Origin: Betaproteobacteria bacterium HGW-Betaproteobacteria-4
Lineage (GTDB): Bacteria > Pseudomonadota > Gammaproteobacteria > Burkholderiales > Rhodocyclaceae
Direction: 5' to 3'
Assembly (NCBI GenBank): GCA_002840785.1
Contig: PHCH01000018.1
Location: 1-42,030 of the forward strand
Length of the DNA stretch: 42,030 nucleotides
This document shows, in pieces, positions 8,499 through 16,758 of this stretch. The notes below the pieces were generated by a model. That model ran no database searches and was not told where the DNA came from. It saw only the letters and a list, made by a program, of their open reading frames with translations. How positions within the stretch are numbered: the first letter of the stretch is position 1; each line of letters begins with the position of its first letter. A program made the position numbers and the translations under genes.

Positions 8499-9023
8499 TT
8501 AATCTTCCAGCGACGCCAACGCGTCGTCGATTTCGTACAGGAGTTTTTCCAGGAACATCAGGCGACGAACACGATCGGTGGCCAGCGCATGCTCCCCCTG
8601 ATCGAACAATTCACCGAGTTCTTCATAACGGGCGTTGATATCCCCGCGCAGTCGGTTGTGCAGGCGCTCCAGTTCGTGATGGTCGCCGCCAGAGCGCGCC
8701 TCCATCACCGCCTCGCGCCATTCCATCTGTTCCATCAGAAAATCGGCCGGCATGGCGGTATTGCTTTCCGCCTGGATATCATGACCAGCCAGATGAAGCA
8801 GGTATTTGGCCCTTTCCAGCGGCTTTTTCAGCGTCTGATAAGCCTCGTTGGCATGTGTTGCCCACTGCATCGAGAGCCGGCGCTCCGCATCGCCCGCATT
8901 GGCAAATCGATCCGGATGGACCTGAGCCTGAATGTCGCGATAGCGGGAGTCGAGGTCAGACAGATCAAGCCGGAAGCCCGGACTCAACCCGAACAAAGAG
9001 AAATGGTCGGCCCGGATATCCAT
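8499..9023 (-). CDS. hscB: HscB, J-domain co-chaperone
   Basis: The 174-residue protein has an N-terminal J domain with the HPD motif at residues 36-38 (QVHPDRF) and a C-terminal helical IscU-binding domain. It recruits IscU to HscA and stimulates the ATPase. The residues DHFSLFGL and the [16 protein letters not shown] stretch are typical of the family. The start codon shares one base with the iscA stop codon. Confidence 0.96.
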   Translation of the reverse strand: MDIRADHFSLFGLSPGFRLDLSDLDSRYRDIQAQVHPDRFANAGDAERRLSMQWATHANEAYQTLKKPLERAKYLLHLAGHDIQAESNTAMPADFLMEQMEWREAVMEARSGGDHHELERLHNRLRGDINARYEELGELFDQGEHALATDRVRRLMFLEKLLYEIDDALASLED

Positions 9024-9346
9024 CAGACGTTAAACGATTCGCCGCAACCGCACTGATCCTTGACGTTCGGATTGTTGAACTTGAAACCTTCATTCAAGCC
9101 TTCGCGGGCAAAGTCCAATTCCATGCCATCGAGATAAGGCAGACTCTTGGCGTCGACAATGACCTTGACACCGTTGTGTTCGAAGACCAAATCATCAGGA
9201 TTCACCTCGTCGACGAACTCGAGCTTGTACGCCATGCCGGAACAACCGCTGGTCCGCACACCGAGGCGCAGGCCGATTCCTTTGCCACGCTTTGCCAGAA
9301 AGTTGGCGACGTGTGTTGCCGCCTTATCGCTCAAGGTGACGCCCAT
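9023..9346 (-). CDS. iscA: IscA, A-type Fe-S carrier
   Basis: The 107-residue A-type carrier has all three ligand cysteines: C35 in TSGCSGMAY and C99 and C101 in DQCGCGESF. It carries or inserts Fe-S clusters, or delivers iron, after assembly on IscU. It starts 2 bases from the iscU stop. ErpA and SufA share the fold, but the place in the isc operon supports IscA. Confidence 0.96.
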   Translation of the reverse strand: MGVTLSDKAATHVANFLAKRGKGIGLRLGVRTSGCSGMAYKLEFVDEVNPDDLVFEHNGVKVIVDAKSLPYLDGMELDFAREGLNEGFKFNNPNVKDQCGCGESFNV

Positions 9347-9348
9347 GC

Positions 9349-9732
9349 TTATTCTCCGTGCTTTTTCTTGTAATCGGCCACCGCTGCCTTGATGGCATCT
9401 TCGGCCAGAATCGAACAGTGAATTTTAACCGGCGGCAGGGCCAACTCTTCGGCAATTTCGGTGTTTTTGATCGACAAGGCTTGATCGACCGTCTTGCCCT
9501 TTACCCATTCTGTAACGAGCGAAGACGATGCGATGGCCGAACCGCAGCCATAGGTCTTGAACTTGGCATCCTCGATCACACCGGACTTATTGACCTTGAT
9601 CTGCAGTTTCATGACGTCGCCGCATGCCGGCGCACCGACCATGCCGGTACCAACGCCGTCATCTTCCTTGCCGAAGGAACCGACGTTACGGGGATTTTCA
9701 TAGTGATCGATAACTTTGATGCTGTAGCTCAT
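9349..9732 (-). CDS. iscU: IscU, Fe-S cluster scaffold
   Basis: The 127-residue scaffold protein assembles [2Fe-2S] and [4Fe-4S] clusters from sulfur passed by IscS. The three ligand cysteines C37 (APACGDVM), C63 (YGCGSA) and C106 ([10 protein letters not shown]) are present, with D39 and the HscA-recognition motif LPPVK at 99-103. A good ribosome site (AAGGAG) lies 7 bases before the ATG. Confidence 0.98.
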   Translation of the reverse strand: MSYSIKVIDHYENPRNVGSFGKEDDGVGTGMVGAPACGDVMKLQIKVNKSGVIEDAKFKTYGCGSAIASSSLVTEWVKGKTVDQALSIKNTEIAEELALPPVKIHCSILAEDAIKAAVADYKKKHGE

Positions 9733-9753
9733 GCTGTTTCTCCTTGAATTTCT

Positions 9754-10965
9754 TTAGTGTGCAGCCCACTGAACGGTGCTGAGGTCGATGCCGTCCTTGA
9801 ACATTTCCCACAGCGGAGAAAGCTCACGCAACTTACCAACTTTTGTATGCAACAATTTGATTGCATAGTCAATTTCTTCTTCCGTCGTAAAGCGACCAAT
9901 GCTGAAACGGATGGAGCTGTGCGCCAACTCATCGTCACGCCCCAGAGCACGCAACACATAGGAGGGCTCGAGACTGGCCGAGGTGCAAGCTGAGCCGGAA
10001 GATACCGCCAGATCCTTGATGGCCATGATCATCGACTCACCTTCAACATAAGCAAAGCTGATGTTCAGATTGTGCGCCACGCGTTGTGTCAAGTCGCCAT
10101 TGACGAAGGTTTCTTCGATGTCCTGCAGGCCTTTCAGGAGCTTGTCACGCAAGGCGCCGATACGCTTGTTCTCTTCAGCCATCTCTTCCTTGGCCAAACG
10201 GAAGGCCTCGCCCATGCCGACGATCTGATGCGTCGCCAGCGTACCGGAACGGAACCCGCGCTCATGACCACCCCCATGCATCTGCGCCTCGAGGCGGATG
10301 CGCGGCTTGCGGCGAACGTAGAGTGCGCCAATTCCCTTTGGGCCATAGGTCTTGTGGGCCGAGAAACTCATGAGATCGACCTTGAGCTTGCTCAAGTCGA
10401 TATCAACCTTGCCCGTGGCCTGTGCCGCATCAACGTGAAAAATAATGCCCTTCTCACGACAGATTTCACCCAGTTCGGCGATCGGCTGAATGACGCCAAC
10501 TTCATTATTCACGTACATCACCGAAGCCAGGACGGTATCCGGACGAATGGCGGCCTTGAAGACATCCAGATCAAGCAGGCCATCTTCCTTGACGTCAAGG
10601 TAAGTGGCTTCAAACCCCTGGCGCTCCATTTCACGCACCGTATCAAGCACAGCCTTGTGCTCGGTCTTGACTGTAATGATGTGCTTGCCCTTGGTACCAG
10701 CGTAGAAATTGGCGGCACCTTTGATAGCGAGGTTATTGGATTCCGTGGCACCGGAGGTCCAGACAATTTCCTTGGGATCGGCATTGACCAGGGCAGCCAC
10801 CTGCTCGCGCGCTTCTTCGACCGCTGCATCAGCTACCCAGCCGAAGCTGTGCGAACGCGATGCAGGATTACCGAAATGCTCGCACAGGTAAGGAATCATT
10901 TTTTCAGCGACGCGCGGGTCGACCGGGGTGGTTGCCGAGTAATCCAGGTAAATGGGGAGTTTCAT
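9754..10965 (-). CDS. iscS: IscS, cysteine desulfurase (housekeeping)
   Basis: The protein has 403 residues, almost identical in length to E. coli IscS (404). It takes sulfur from cysteine with PLP and hands the persulfide to IscU and other acceptors. Visible are K205 (Schiff base, [12 protein letters not shown]), the conserved TEHKAVL histidine, and the mobile-loop cysteine C327 in [17 protein letters not shown]. The C-terminus ([14 protein letters not shown]) is the IscU-docking tail. The longer open frame adds 15 residues without family match; [14 protein letters not shown] is the family start, with GCGAG as a weak ribosome site. Confidence 0.97.
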   Translation of the reverse strand: MKLPIYLDYSATTPVDPRVAEKMIPYLCEHFGNPASRSHSFGWVADAAVEEAREQVAALVNADPKEIVWTSGATESNNLAIKGAANFYAGTKGKHIITVKTEHKAVLDTVREMERQGFEATYLDVKEDGLLDLDVFKAAIRPDTVLASVMYVNNEVGVIQPIAELGEICREKGIIFHVDAAQATGKVDIDLSKLKVDLMSFSAHKTYGPKGIGALYVRRKPRIRLEAQMHGGGHERGFRSGTLATHQIVGMGEAFRLAKEEMAEENKRIGALRDKLLKGLQDIEETFVNGDLTQRVAHNLNISFAYVEGESMIMAIKDLAVSSGSACTSASLEPSYVLRALGRDDELAHSSIRFSIGRFTTEEEIDYAIKLLHTKVGKLRELSPLWEMFKDGIDLSTVQWAAH

Positions 10966-11006
10966 CGTCATTCTCGCTAAGTCGGGTTGTTCGGACAGGT
11001 CACACT

Positions 11007-12161
11007 TCAATGAATGGCTGTCAGACCTTGCAGGCGTCCGACTGTCACCTGCAAGGCGTTGATAAATTGTTCAATCTCGGCTTCCGTATTACCAATACCG
11101 AGACTTACTCGCACTGCTCCGCGAGCAACCTCAGGGGCTACCCCCATGGCGCGCAGGACATGCGACGGCTCAGGATTGGCGCTGGAGCATGCAGCACCGC
11201 TCGCCACGGCAAACCCTTCGCGGTCCAGTTTACCGACCAGCGTTTCGCCATCGATATTGGGAAAGGCAAAGTAGCTGGTGTTCGGCAGACGGACCACATC
11301 CGTCGCAAAAATCCTGGCCCCCAAACCGGCCAACCCGACCTCCAGCTTCGCCTGCATGGCCCGCATGCGTGTCGATAGTTCGGCAACACGAGCCGCGGCA
11401 AGTTCCGCAGCCACACCGAATCCGACGATCGCCGGGACATTTTCGGTGCCCGAGCGCAATCCTCGCTCATGACCACCACCGGCAATCTGCGGCTGTAACT
11501 CGACCCGTTTGTCGAGAACCAGGGCCGCAGCCCCCTTTGGACCTCCAGCCTTGTGCGCAGACAGGGTCATGGCATGAACGCCGGCGGCGTTGAAGGCACG
11601 AAAGTCGATAGCCAGCTTACCCAATGCCTGTACTGCATCAGTATGAAACCAGGCGCCACTGGCTCGGGCGGCACCAGCCAGTGCCGCAATATCCTGCACG
11701 ACACCCGTTTCATTGTTGGCCAACATTACCGAGAGCAGCTTCGGCTTTTCGAGCAAGACCTCCGCGTAGTCCTCGATTTTTAGCCTTCCAGCGCAGTCGA
11801 CCGCAAGATTGCGAACCAGCCACCCTTGGCGCGCCAACTGAGCAGCCGGCTTGAGCACACAAGGATGCTCGATGGTGCTGACGGCAAGCATGCCGGGTGC
11901 AAGGCTGGCAGCCGCCCCCTTCAGGAACAGGTTGTTGGCTTCGCTGCCCCCGCTCGTAAACACCACCTCGGTTGGATGGGCATTGACCGCGGTCGCCACT
12001 TGTTGCCGCGCCTCGTCGATAGCCTGCCGTGCCCGGCGACCGTATTCGTGGCGGCTCGACGCATTGCCGAACTGGCTTTCCAGCCAAGGCAGCATCGCCG
12101 CCAACACCGCCGGCTCAAGCGGGGTCGTGGCGTTATGATCAAGGTAAACAGGCCGCAACAT
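11007..12161 (-). CDS. Second cysteine desulfurase, NifS/IscS-like
   Basis: The 384-residue paralogue lies between iscR and iscS. It has the same fold and catalytic residues: PLP lysine K204 ([11 protein letters not shown]), the TIEHPCVL histidine, [14 protein letters not shown], and the loop cysteine C325 in [16 protein letters not shown]. It lacks the C-terminal IscU-docking tail of IscS and ends soon after the core. This resembles desulfurases of the NifS group or those serving other sulfur acceptors such as tRNA thiolation. Whether it shares the work of IscS is unknown. Being downstream of IscR sites, it should respond to Fe-S status. Confidence 0.9.
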   Translation of the reverse strand: MLRPVYLDHNATTPLEPAVLAAMLPWLESQFGNASSRHEYGRRARQAIDEARQQVATAVNAHPTEVVFTSGGSEANNLFLKGAAASLAPGMLAVSTIEHPCVLKPAAQLARQGWLVRNLAVDCAGRLKIEDYAEVLLEKPKLLSVMLANNETGVVQDIAALAGAARASGAWFHTDAVQALGKLAIDFRAFNAAGVHAMTLSAHKAGGPKGAAALVLDKRVELQPQIAGGGHERGLRSGTENVPAIVGFGVAAELAAARVAELSTRMRAMQAKLEVGLAGLGARIFATDVVRLPNTSYFAFPNIDGETLVGKLDREGFAVASGAACSSANPEPSHVLRAMGVAPEVARGAVRVSLGIGNTEAEIEQFINALQVTVGRLQGLTAIH

Positions 12162-12169
12162 GGTTTTAT

Positions 12170-12673
12170 TCAGGCAGCAACCGTTACCTTGTCACGCCCG
12201 GTACGAATTCGCGGCTGCGCAACAACGTGGCGCTGATCATCAAGCACGACTGAGCCAGGGACACGCTTTGCCTTTTCTCGCTCTACCAGATCAGCCAGCG
12301 TAACCGACGCAAGGTAGTCGAACATCTTGGCATTCAGCGTCGACCACAGATCATGTGTCATGCAGCGGTGTTCATCATGACAGTTCTCGCGACCGCCACA
12401 CTGGGTGGCATCAAGCTGCTCATCGACAGCCCGTATGATGTCAGCCACGGCAACCTGATCAAATGGCCGCGCTATGCAATAGCCACCACCAGGGCCACGC
12501 ACGCTGTCGACCAGCTTGTGTCGACGCAATTTGCCGAACAATTGCTCAAGGTAAGAAAGCGAAATCCTCTGACGCTCACTGATGCTGGCCAGCGCCACCG
12601 GCCCGTCCTCGCCACGCATGGCAAGGTCCATCATGGCCGTCACGGCGAAACGTCCCTTGGTTGTCAAACGCAT
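12170..12673 (-). CDS. iscR: IscR, Rrf2-family Fe-S regulator
   Basis: The 167-residue Rrf2 protein starts MRLTTKGRFAVTAM with its winged helix and has the three cluster ligands C92, C98 and C104 plus H107 (QCGG..NCHDEHRCMTH). In E. coli the [2Fe-2S] form represses the isc operon through type 1 sites. Such sites lie directly upstream here, so feedback control of the whole isc run is expected. The stop lies 8 bases before the next gene. Confidence 0.96.
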   Translation of the reverse strand: MRLTTKGRFAVTAMMDLAMRGEDGPVALASISERQRISLSYLEQLFGKLRRHKLVDSVRGPGGGYCIARPFDQVAVADIIRAVDEQLDATQCGGRENCHDEHRCMTHDLWSTLNAKMFDYLASVTLADLVEREKAKRVPGSVVLDDQRHVVAQPRIRTGRDKVTVAA

Positions 12674-12688
12674 CTCGAACCCCTGCTA

Positions 12689-12713
12689 ATAACCTAGTAT
12701 TGCGGTCAACTAT
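12689..12713 (-). promoter_or_regulatory. IscR type-1-like site, proximal
   Basis: Read on the minus strand it runs from ATAGTTGACC to AGGTTAT. By hand it agrees with about 20 of 25 positions of the E. coli type 1 IscR consensus (ATASYYGACT-R-WWW-YAGTCRRSTAT). It overlaps the candidate -10 box and lies 16 bases before the iscR ATG. Confidence 0.7.
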
Positions 12714-12738
12714 ATCCAATCCAGACAAAATCAGTCAA
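12709..12738 (-). promoter_or_regulatory. Candidate iscR promoter (sigma-70 type)
   Basis: On the minus strand TTGACT (-35, at 12738-12733) and TATAGT (-10, at 12714-12709) are separated by 18 bases. Both hexamers lie inside the two IscR-like sites, as expected for IscR-repressed transcription. Confidence 0.6.
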
Positions 12739-12742
12739 CTAT
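12718..12742 (-). promoter_or_regulatory. IscR type-1-like site, distal
   Basis: Read on the minus strand it starts ATAGTTGACTGATTTTGTC and agrees with about 21 of 25 consensus positions, slightly better than the proximal site. It covers the candidate -35 box and overlaps the last codons and stop of cysE. Confidence 0.7.
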
Positions 12743-13486
12743 TTTGCTCAAGTATTTCGGATCAAAGGAATCGGCCTGCTCAACTTCCTGGTCGCACTTC
12801 ACGCCTTGGGCATCAAGTTCCTTGAGCAACATGCCGAGACGACGATCGGTCTCGGCGGCATGATCCAGCAGCGCATGGATAGCCTTGGCCAGTGGATCAT
12901 CCTGATCCCGGCCCACAGCGTAAGCTGAAAAACCGAGTTTTTCTGCCTGAGCCTCGCGCTGACGAGTCTGCTCGGTGTTGTCGAGAATCCGCGCGGGGTT
13001 TCCTACTGCAGTTGCCCCTCCGGGCACCGGCTTGGTAACGACGGCATTCGAACCAACCTTGGCGCCAGCTCCAATGGTGATAGGCCCAAGCACCTTGGCG
13101 CCAGCCCCGATGACTACACCATTTTCCAAAGTCGGGTGACGCTTGCCCTTGTTCCACGAGGTGCCACCAAGCGTTACACCGTGATAGAGCGTGACGTCGT
13201 CGCCAATGACCGCCGTTTCTCCGATCACGACCCCCATGCCATGATCGATGAAGAAGCGGCGTCCGATGGTTGCACCCGGATGAATTTCTATACCGGTCAG
13301 CATTCGCGACAAATGGGCAGTGAAGCGCCCCAGCCAGCGAAGGCGACGCCCCCAAAGCCAATGGGCCAGGCGATGCATGATCAGCGCATGTATACCAGGG
13401 TAGCAAGTGAGCACCTCCCATGATGAGCGAGCAGCCGGATCGCGGTCAAAAACCGCACGGATGTCCTCACGCAAGTACCGGAACAT
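12731..13486 (-). CDS. cysE: Serine O-acetyltransferase
   Basis: CysE acetylates serine with acetyl-CoA to give O-acetylserine, the acceptor for sulfide in cysteine synthesis. The 251-residue protein has an N-terminal helical part and a left-handed beta-helix with hexapeptide repeats. The active-site block [13 protein letters not shown] and the acetyl-CoA loop [15 protein letters not shown] follow, and the protein ends in a variable tail. It lies immediately upstream of iscR on the same strand, with its stop inside the distal IscR site. Read-through from cysE into isc is possible, since no terminator is visible. Confidence 0.95.
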   Translation of the reverse strand: MFRYLREDIRAVFDRDPAARSSWEVLTCYPGIHALIMHRLAHWLWGRRLRWLGRFTAHLSRMLTGIEIHPGATIGRRFFIDHGMGVVIGETAVIGDDVTLYHGVTLGGTSWNKGKRHPTLENGVVIGAGAKVLGPITIGAGAKVGSNAVVTKPVPGGATAVGNPARILDNTEQTRQREAQAEKLGFSAYAVGRDQDDPLAKAIHALLDHAAETDRRLGMLLKELDAQGVKCDQEVEQADSFDPKYLSKIVD

Positions 13487-13612
13487 GAAGCCTGATCTCC
13501 CTATTGAATGGGGGGCGATTTTAAAATACTCGACTGAATTTGTCAGCTATTTCCTGCGAATCGCTGCTCCTTAAAAGTTTATAATGCGCAACCTGCCGAC
13601 CCCCCTCACCAC

Positions 13613-15376
13613 ATGCCGAACCGCCTCGCATCGCTTCTTGTTGCCATCGTTTTACTTGCCGGTTGCGCGACACCGCCACCGATGCCGGCAGGCAATGTGC
13701 TCGGCGATTACGGCCATACCCGAAAGTACCTCGCCTGGCTCGTTGACCGTGAAATGGCGGAAAACGAAATTACCGGACTGAGCATTGCCCTGATCGACGA
13801 TCAGCAAGTGATCTGGCAACAGGGTTTTGGCTATGCCGATCTGGAAAACAAGATCGTCGCCACCCCCGAAACGGTTTATCGCGCCGGCTCAATTGCCAAG
13901 ATTTTCACCACCGCCGCCGCCATGCAACTGGCCGAACAGGGCAAGTTAGACATTGATCAGCCGCTTACCACCGCCCTGCCCGAATTCTCGATCAGGACGC
14001 GCTATCCGAATGCCGCACCGGTGACGCCACGTAACATCATGTGCCACCACTCCGGATTGCCATCGAATTTCCTGCAAGGATTGTTCGTCCGGGAACCGGA
14101 TCGCTTCGAGTCGGTCGTCCACAAAATTCGTGACGAATACCAGGCCTTTCCGCCCAACTATGTCTTTTCATACTCCAATCTCGGCATGGCGCTGCTTGGC
14201 GCGGCAATCCAGAAAGTCAGCGGAGAGCCTTTCGAGGCTTACATGGATCGCCGCTTCTTTCAGCCACTGGGCATGACCCAAAGCAGCTTCGAGCCGCGCC
14301 CGATTGCCAAAGCCTACGACCGCAACAAGGAAATCGAGGTTTTCTCGATGCGCGACATGCCGGCCGCCAACCTGTTGAGCAATGTGGTCGACCTCGGCCA
14401 GTTCCTGAAAATGCAGTTCGCCGAGGGCAAATCGGGGCAGCAGCAAATTCTCGCGCCAGAATCCGTACGCGAAATGGTGCGCATCCAGAACAAGGATTTC
14501 CCGCTGACCTTCGGCCAGTTCGTCGGCCTGGGCTGGATGATGAGTGGCATTGACGTCCCCGGTGGCGGCCCTGTCGCCAGTCACGGGGGATCCCTACCTG
14601 ATTCGCACAGCATGATGGCGATCCTGCCAGCCCATAAACTGGGCGTCGTAGTACTGACGAATTCCTCAACTTCGCACGTCGCCGTCTCGAAAATAGCCAC
14701 CGAAGCCCTGCGTCTGATGCTTGAAGCCAAGACGGGGATAAGACAGGACCCGACACCACCAGTACGTGCTGCAGAACGCGCCCCGAACGCCGAGGAATTG
14801 CGCCAATTCGATGGCAATTTCGACACCATGGTTGGACTGGCCAGAATCAGCACAAAAAATGGTCAGATAGATGTCGATGCTGCCGGGCACCAATTCCGCC
14901 TGGTTCCACACGACGACGGCCTGCTCACCATCAAGTACCGGCTATTTGGCATGATGGCAGTCCGCGTCGGCGCTTTCGAGGACATACATCTTTCGATGGC
15001 CAATGTCGACGGAAGGCAAATCATCATTGGCCGAATAGGCGCCGAGTCACTGATCTTTGGCGAAAAGCTCAAGCCGACCACCATCCCCGAACGATTCCGG
15101 AAAAACCTCGGCAACTACGAGATCGTCGGCAAGATCGATGGCCCGACCCCCGACAAACTCCTGCTCAAGGAAGACAACGGTCTACTCGTCGGCGAGGCCC
15201 ATTTCCCGGAAATTCCGGACCTGCTGCTGCGCATCGCTTTCCGAGCTGTCTCCGAGAACGAAGTCGTCACAGCCGGGCTGGGCACAGGGCGTGGCGACAC
15301 GCTACGCCTGATCGGAGCCGGCGACGAAGCCATGCTGGGATTTTCCGGCATTCAAATGCGCAAGAAACTGAACTGA
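13613..15376 (+). CDS. Lipoprotein serine hydrolase, class C beta-lactamase fold
   Basis: The 587-residue protein begins with a lipoprotein signal (lipobox LLAGC, C18), so it is probably anchored in the outer membrane or periplasm. The penicillin-binding-like catalytic set is present: S93-I-A-K96, Y187-S-N and a later SHGG near residue 324 in the place of KTG. A C-terminal domain of about 200 residues (after residue 390) resembles the beta-barrel tails of such esterases and peptidases. The family includes esterases, D-amino peptidases and beta-lactamases, so the substrate is open. The acyl carrier protein gene starts 2 bases after its stop. No clear ribosome site precedes the ATG; a TATAAT lies at 13580. 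Confidence 0.85.
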   Translation: MPNRLASLLVAIVLLAGCATPPPMPAGNVLGDYGHTRKYLAWLVDREMAENEITGLSIALIDDQQVIWQQGFGYADLENKIVATPETVYRAGSIAKIFTTAAAMQLAEQGKLDIDQPLTTALPEFSIRTRYPNAAPVTPRNIMCHHSGLPSNFLQGLFVREPDRFESVVHKIRDEYQAFPPNYVFSYSNLGMALLGAAIQKVSGEPFEAYMDRRFFQPLGMTQSSFEPRPIAKAYDRNKEIEVFSMRDMPAANLLSNVVDLGQFLKMQFAEGKSGQQQILAPESVREMVRIQNKDFPLTFGQFVGLGWMMSGIDVPGGGPVASHGGSLPDSHSMMAILPAHKLGVVVLTNSSTSHVAVSKIATEALRLMLEAKTGIRQDPTPPVRAAERAPNAEELRQFDGNFDTMVGLARISTKNGQIDVDAAGHQFRLVPHDDGLLTIKYRLFGMMAVRVGAFEDIHLSMANVDGRQIIIGRIGAESLIFGEKLKPTTIPERFRKNLGNYEIVGKIDGPTPDKLLLKEDNGLLVGEAHFPEIPDLLLRIAFRAVSENEVVTAGLGTGRGDTLRLIGAGDEAMLGFSGIQMRKKLN

Positions 15377-15378
15377 AT

Positions 15379-15642
15379 ATGAGAGAACTACACCAGGAAC
15401 TAAAAACATTCATCATCGAAACGATGAATCTCGAAGACATCACCCCGGCCAACATTGGTGACGACACCCCGCTCTTTGCCGAAGATGGCTTGGGTCTGGA
15501 TTCGATTGACGCCCTCGAATTGGTGCTCGGCCTGAAGAAAAAATACGGGATTGTCATTGAAGCAAATGACGAAGCAAGCCGCCTGCATTTGCACTCAGTG
15601 GCAACTTTGGTCAAGCTGATCCAGGAATCAAGCCGGAGTTAA
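15379..15642 (+). CDS. Acyl carrier protein (discrete)
   Basis: The 87-residue acidic protein has the phosphopantetheine attachment motif GLDSIDALELV (the serine lies near residue 42) and helix spacing of an ACP. It resembles the discrete carriers of aryl-polyene or polyketide-type clusters (DDTPLF.EDGLGLDS) more than the primary AcpP of fatty acid synthesis. No ketosynthase, ligase or other partner is in the window; only the lipoprotein hydrolase precedes it, 2 bases upstream. A strong terminator follows. Confidence 0.88.
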   Translation: MRELHQELKTFIIETMNLEDITPANIGDDTPLFAEDGLGLDSIDALELVLGLKKKYGIVIEANDEASRLHLHSVATLVKLIQESSRS

Positions 15643-15720
15643 ACCGAGCCCGGATGGGCTAGCAGATTCGCCGAAGTTCCAAATTTCAGGATAGCGCGCC
15701 ATGCGCGGCGAAAGACCCAA

Positions 15721-15752
15721 AGAAAAATCGCCGGACTTCCGGCGATTTTTCT
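15721..15752. terminator. Intrinsic terminator, probably bidirectional
   Basis: A perfect 14-base inverted repeat (AGAAAAATCGCCGG / CCGGCGATTTTTCT) with a 4-base ACTT loop has A-runs and T-runs on either side. It can end both the ACP transcript and the convergent PEP-CTERM transcript. Confidence 0.92.
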
Positions 15753-15790
15753 ATCGAAAACGATAATCCAAGTAGACGAAAAACTGTAAC

Positions 15791-16510
15791 TCAAACGCTG
15801 GATAACCGCCGCCTACCGAAGCCAAGACCTGCCATGCCAACAGCCAGCAACGCTAGCGTACCAGGCTCAGGAACCTTATTCGGGTCCACATGCAACTTAA
15901 CCAGCTCTGATTCCCCCTGATAGTAATATTTTGTCGGTAGAAACAAGCTGTTGTAGCCATCATCCCCAAATTGATTAGCGTACGTCCATTGATAGCCCCA
16001 CCCAGAATTATTTTGATTTCCAGTCAACAATGACTCAGAGCAGGTAACGCGAGCCAACAAGTAGTGATCACCGAGCATCTGGTCAGTAATCAAGAGCGGC
16101 GTGCTTTTAAAATTATAAGATTGATTGAAATTCGGATTTCCCCAACCATCGTTAACTACAGGGGTGGGGTTTACGATGTTCTTATCAAAGAGAAGAGCTT
16201 CGTTTGAAGAGAAATCCTGTAGATCCCCATTTCCATTCCAATCAATCCATGTCTTGATGAAATCAGCATAGTGCCGACCGTCATATTGCTTATGGAGGGT
16301 AAATTGGAACTGAACCGACTGGCCAACCACTAGCGAGGAATTTCCCCACGTATTGCCACCATCCGTGCTCCACACAATACTTGTTATGTCGTTCCAGACC
16401 GAGTTCGTATTCAACGCATCCAGTTCGCTCTGCGACACGGTAGCCCAACTTTGCCCTGCCAGAGCCAGCAAGCCAAGCGCCAAAAACTTGTAGATAGATT
16501 TTAGGTTCAT
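15791..16510 (-). CDS. PEP-CTERM sorted surface protein
   Basis: The product has about 239 residues with a signal peptide (cleavage near GQSWA) and a C-terminal sorting tag: VPEPGTLALLAVGMAGLGF followed by RRR. PEP-CTERM proteins are cut by exosortase (XrtA/EpsH) and sent to the exopolysaccharide or cell surface. The middle is rich in Asn, Trp and Gly, with a DWNGNGDLQD stretch like a calcium loop, but matches no enzyme I recognise. The ATG chosen has GGAG 7 bases upstream; an earlier in-frame ATG lacks this. Base composition is more AT-rich than the neighbours. The exosortase is not in the window. Confidence 0.9.
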   Translation of the reverse strand: MNLKSIYKFLALGLLALAGQSWATVSQSELDALNTNSVWNDITSIVWSTDGGNTWGNSSLVVGQSVQFQFTLHKQYDGRHYADFIKTWIDWNGNGDLQDFSSNEALLFDKNIVNPTPVVNDGWGNPNFNQSYNFKSTPLLITDQMLGDHYLLARVTCSESLLTGNQNNSGWGYQWTYANQFGDDGYNSLFLPTKYYYQGESELVKLHVDPNKVPEPGTLALLAVGMAGLGFGRRRLSSV

Positions 16511-16612
16511 TACCCAACTCCAAAGCAGCGAGGCCACACCAATTCTGGGCGGTCGCCTATTTGCACCCCAGCAAACTGGACATGCAGTTGAAACAACTTT
16601 TGTTCAAGTAAA

Positions 16613-16628
16613 AGCAAATTTTATTCCA
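16613..16628 (-). promoter_or_regulatory. Candidate sigma-54 promoter of the PEP-CTERM gene
   Basis: On the minus strand TGGAATAAAATTTGCT has GG and GC separated by 10 bases and ends TTGCT, matching the -24/-12 pattern (TGGCAC-N5-TTGCW) in its key dinucleotides. The start codon lies about 100 bases downstream. Confidence 0.5.
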
Positions 16629-16690
16629 CAACAACATCTAGTTGATTTAAAAAGGATTAAATTTATCAACGACGGCCCCTGTAAAAATAA

Positions 16691-16701
16691 CCGACAGTCG
16701 G
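16691..16701. promoter_or_regulatory. Palindrome upstream of the sigma-54 element
   Basis: CCGACAGTCGG is a perfect palindrome with one central base, preceded by CTGTAAAAATAA. It lies about 63 bases upstream of the -24 element, a distance suitable for an enhancer-binding protein such as PrsR. This role is inference. Confidence 0.35.
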
Positions 16702-16758
16702 GAACCTTATGACTGCCGAAAAAGCCGTACTTTATTGAAAGAAGCACTGATACATCCC

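Noticed and set aside
12699..12712. TTGCGGTCAACTAT as a repeat copy
   Set aside because: The match stops after GGTCAAC, and the site is explained better by the IscR half-site.
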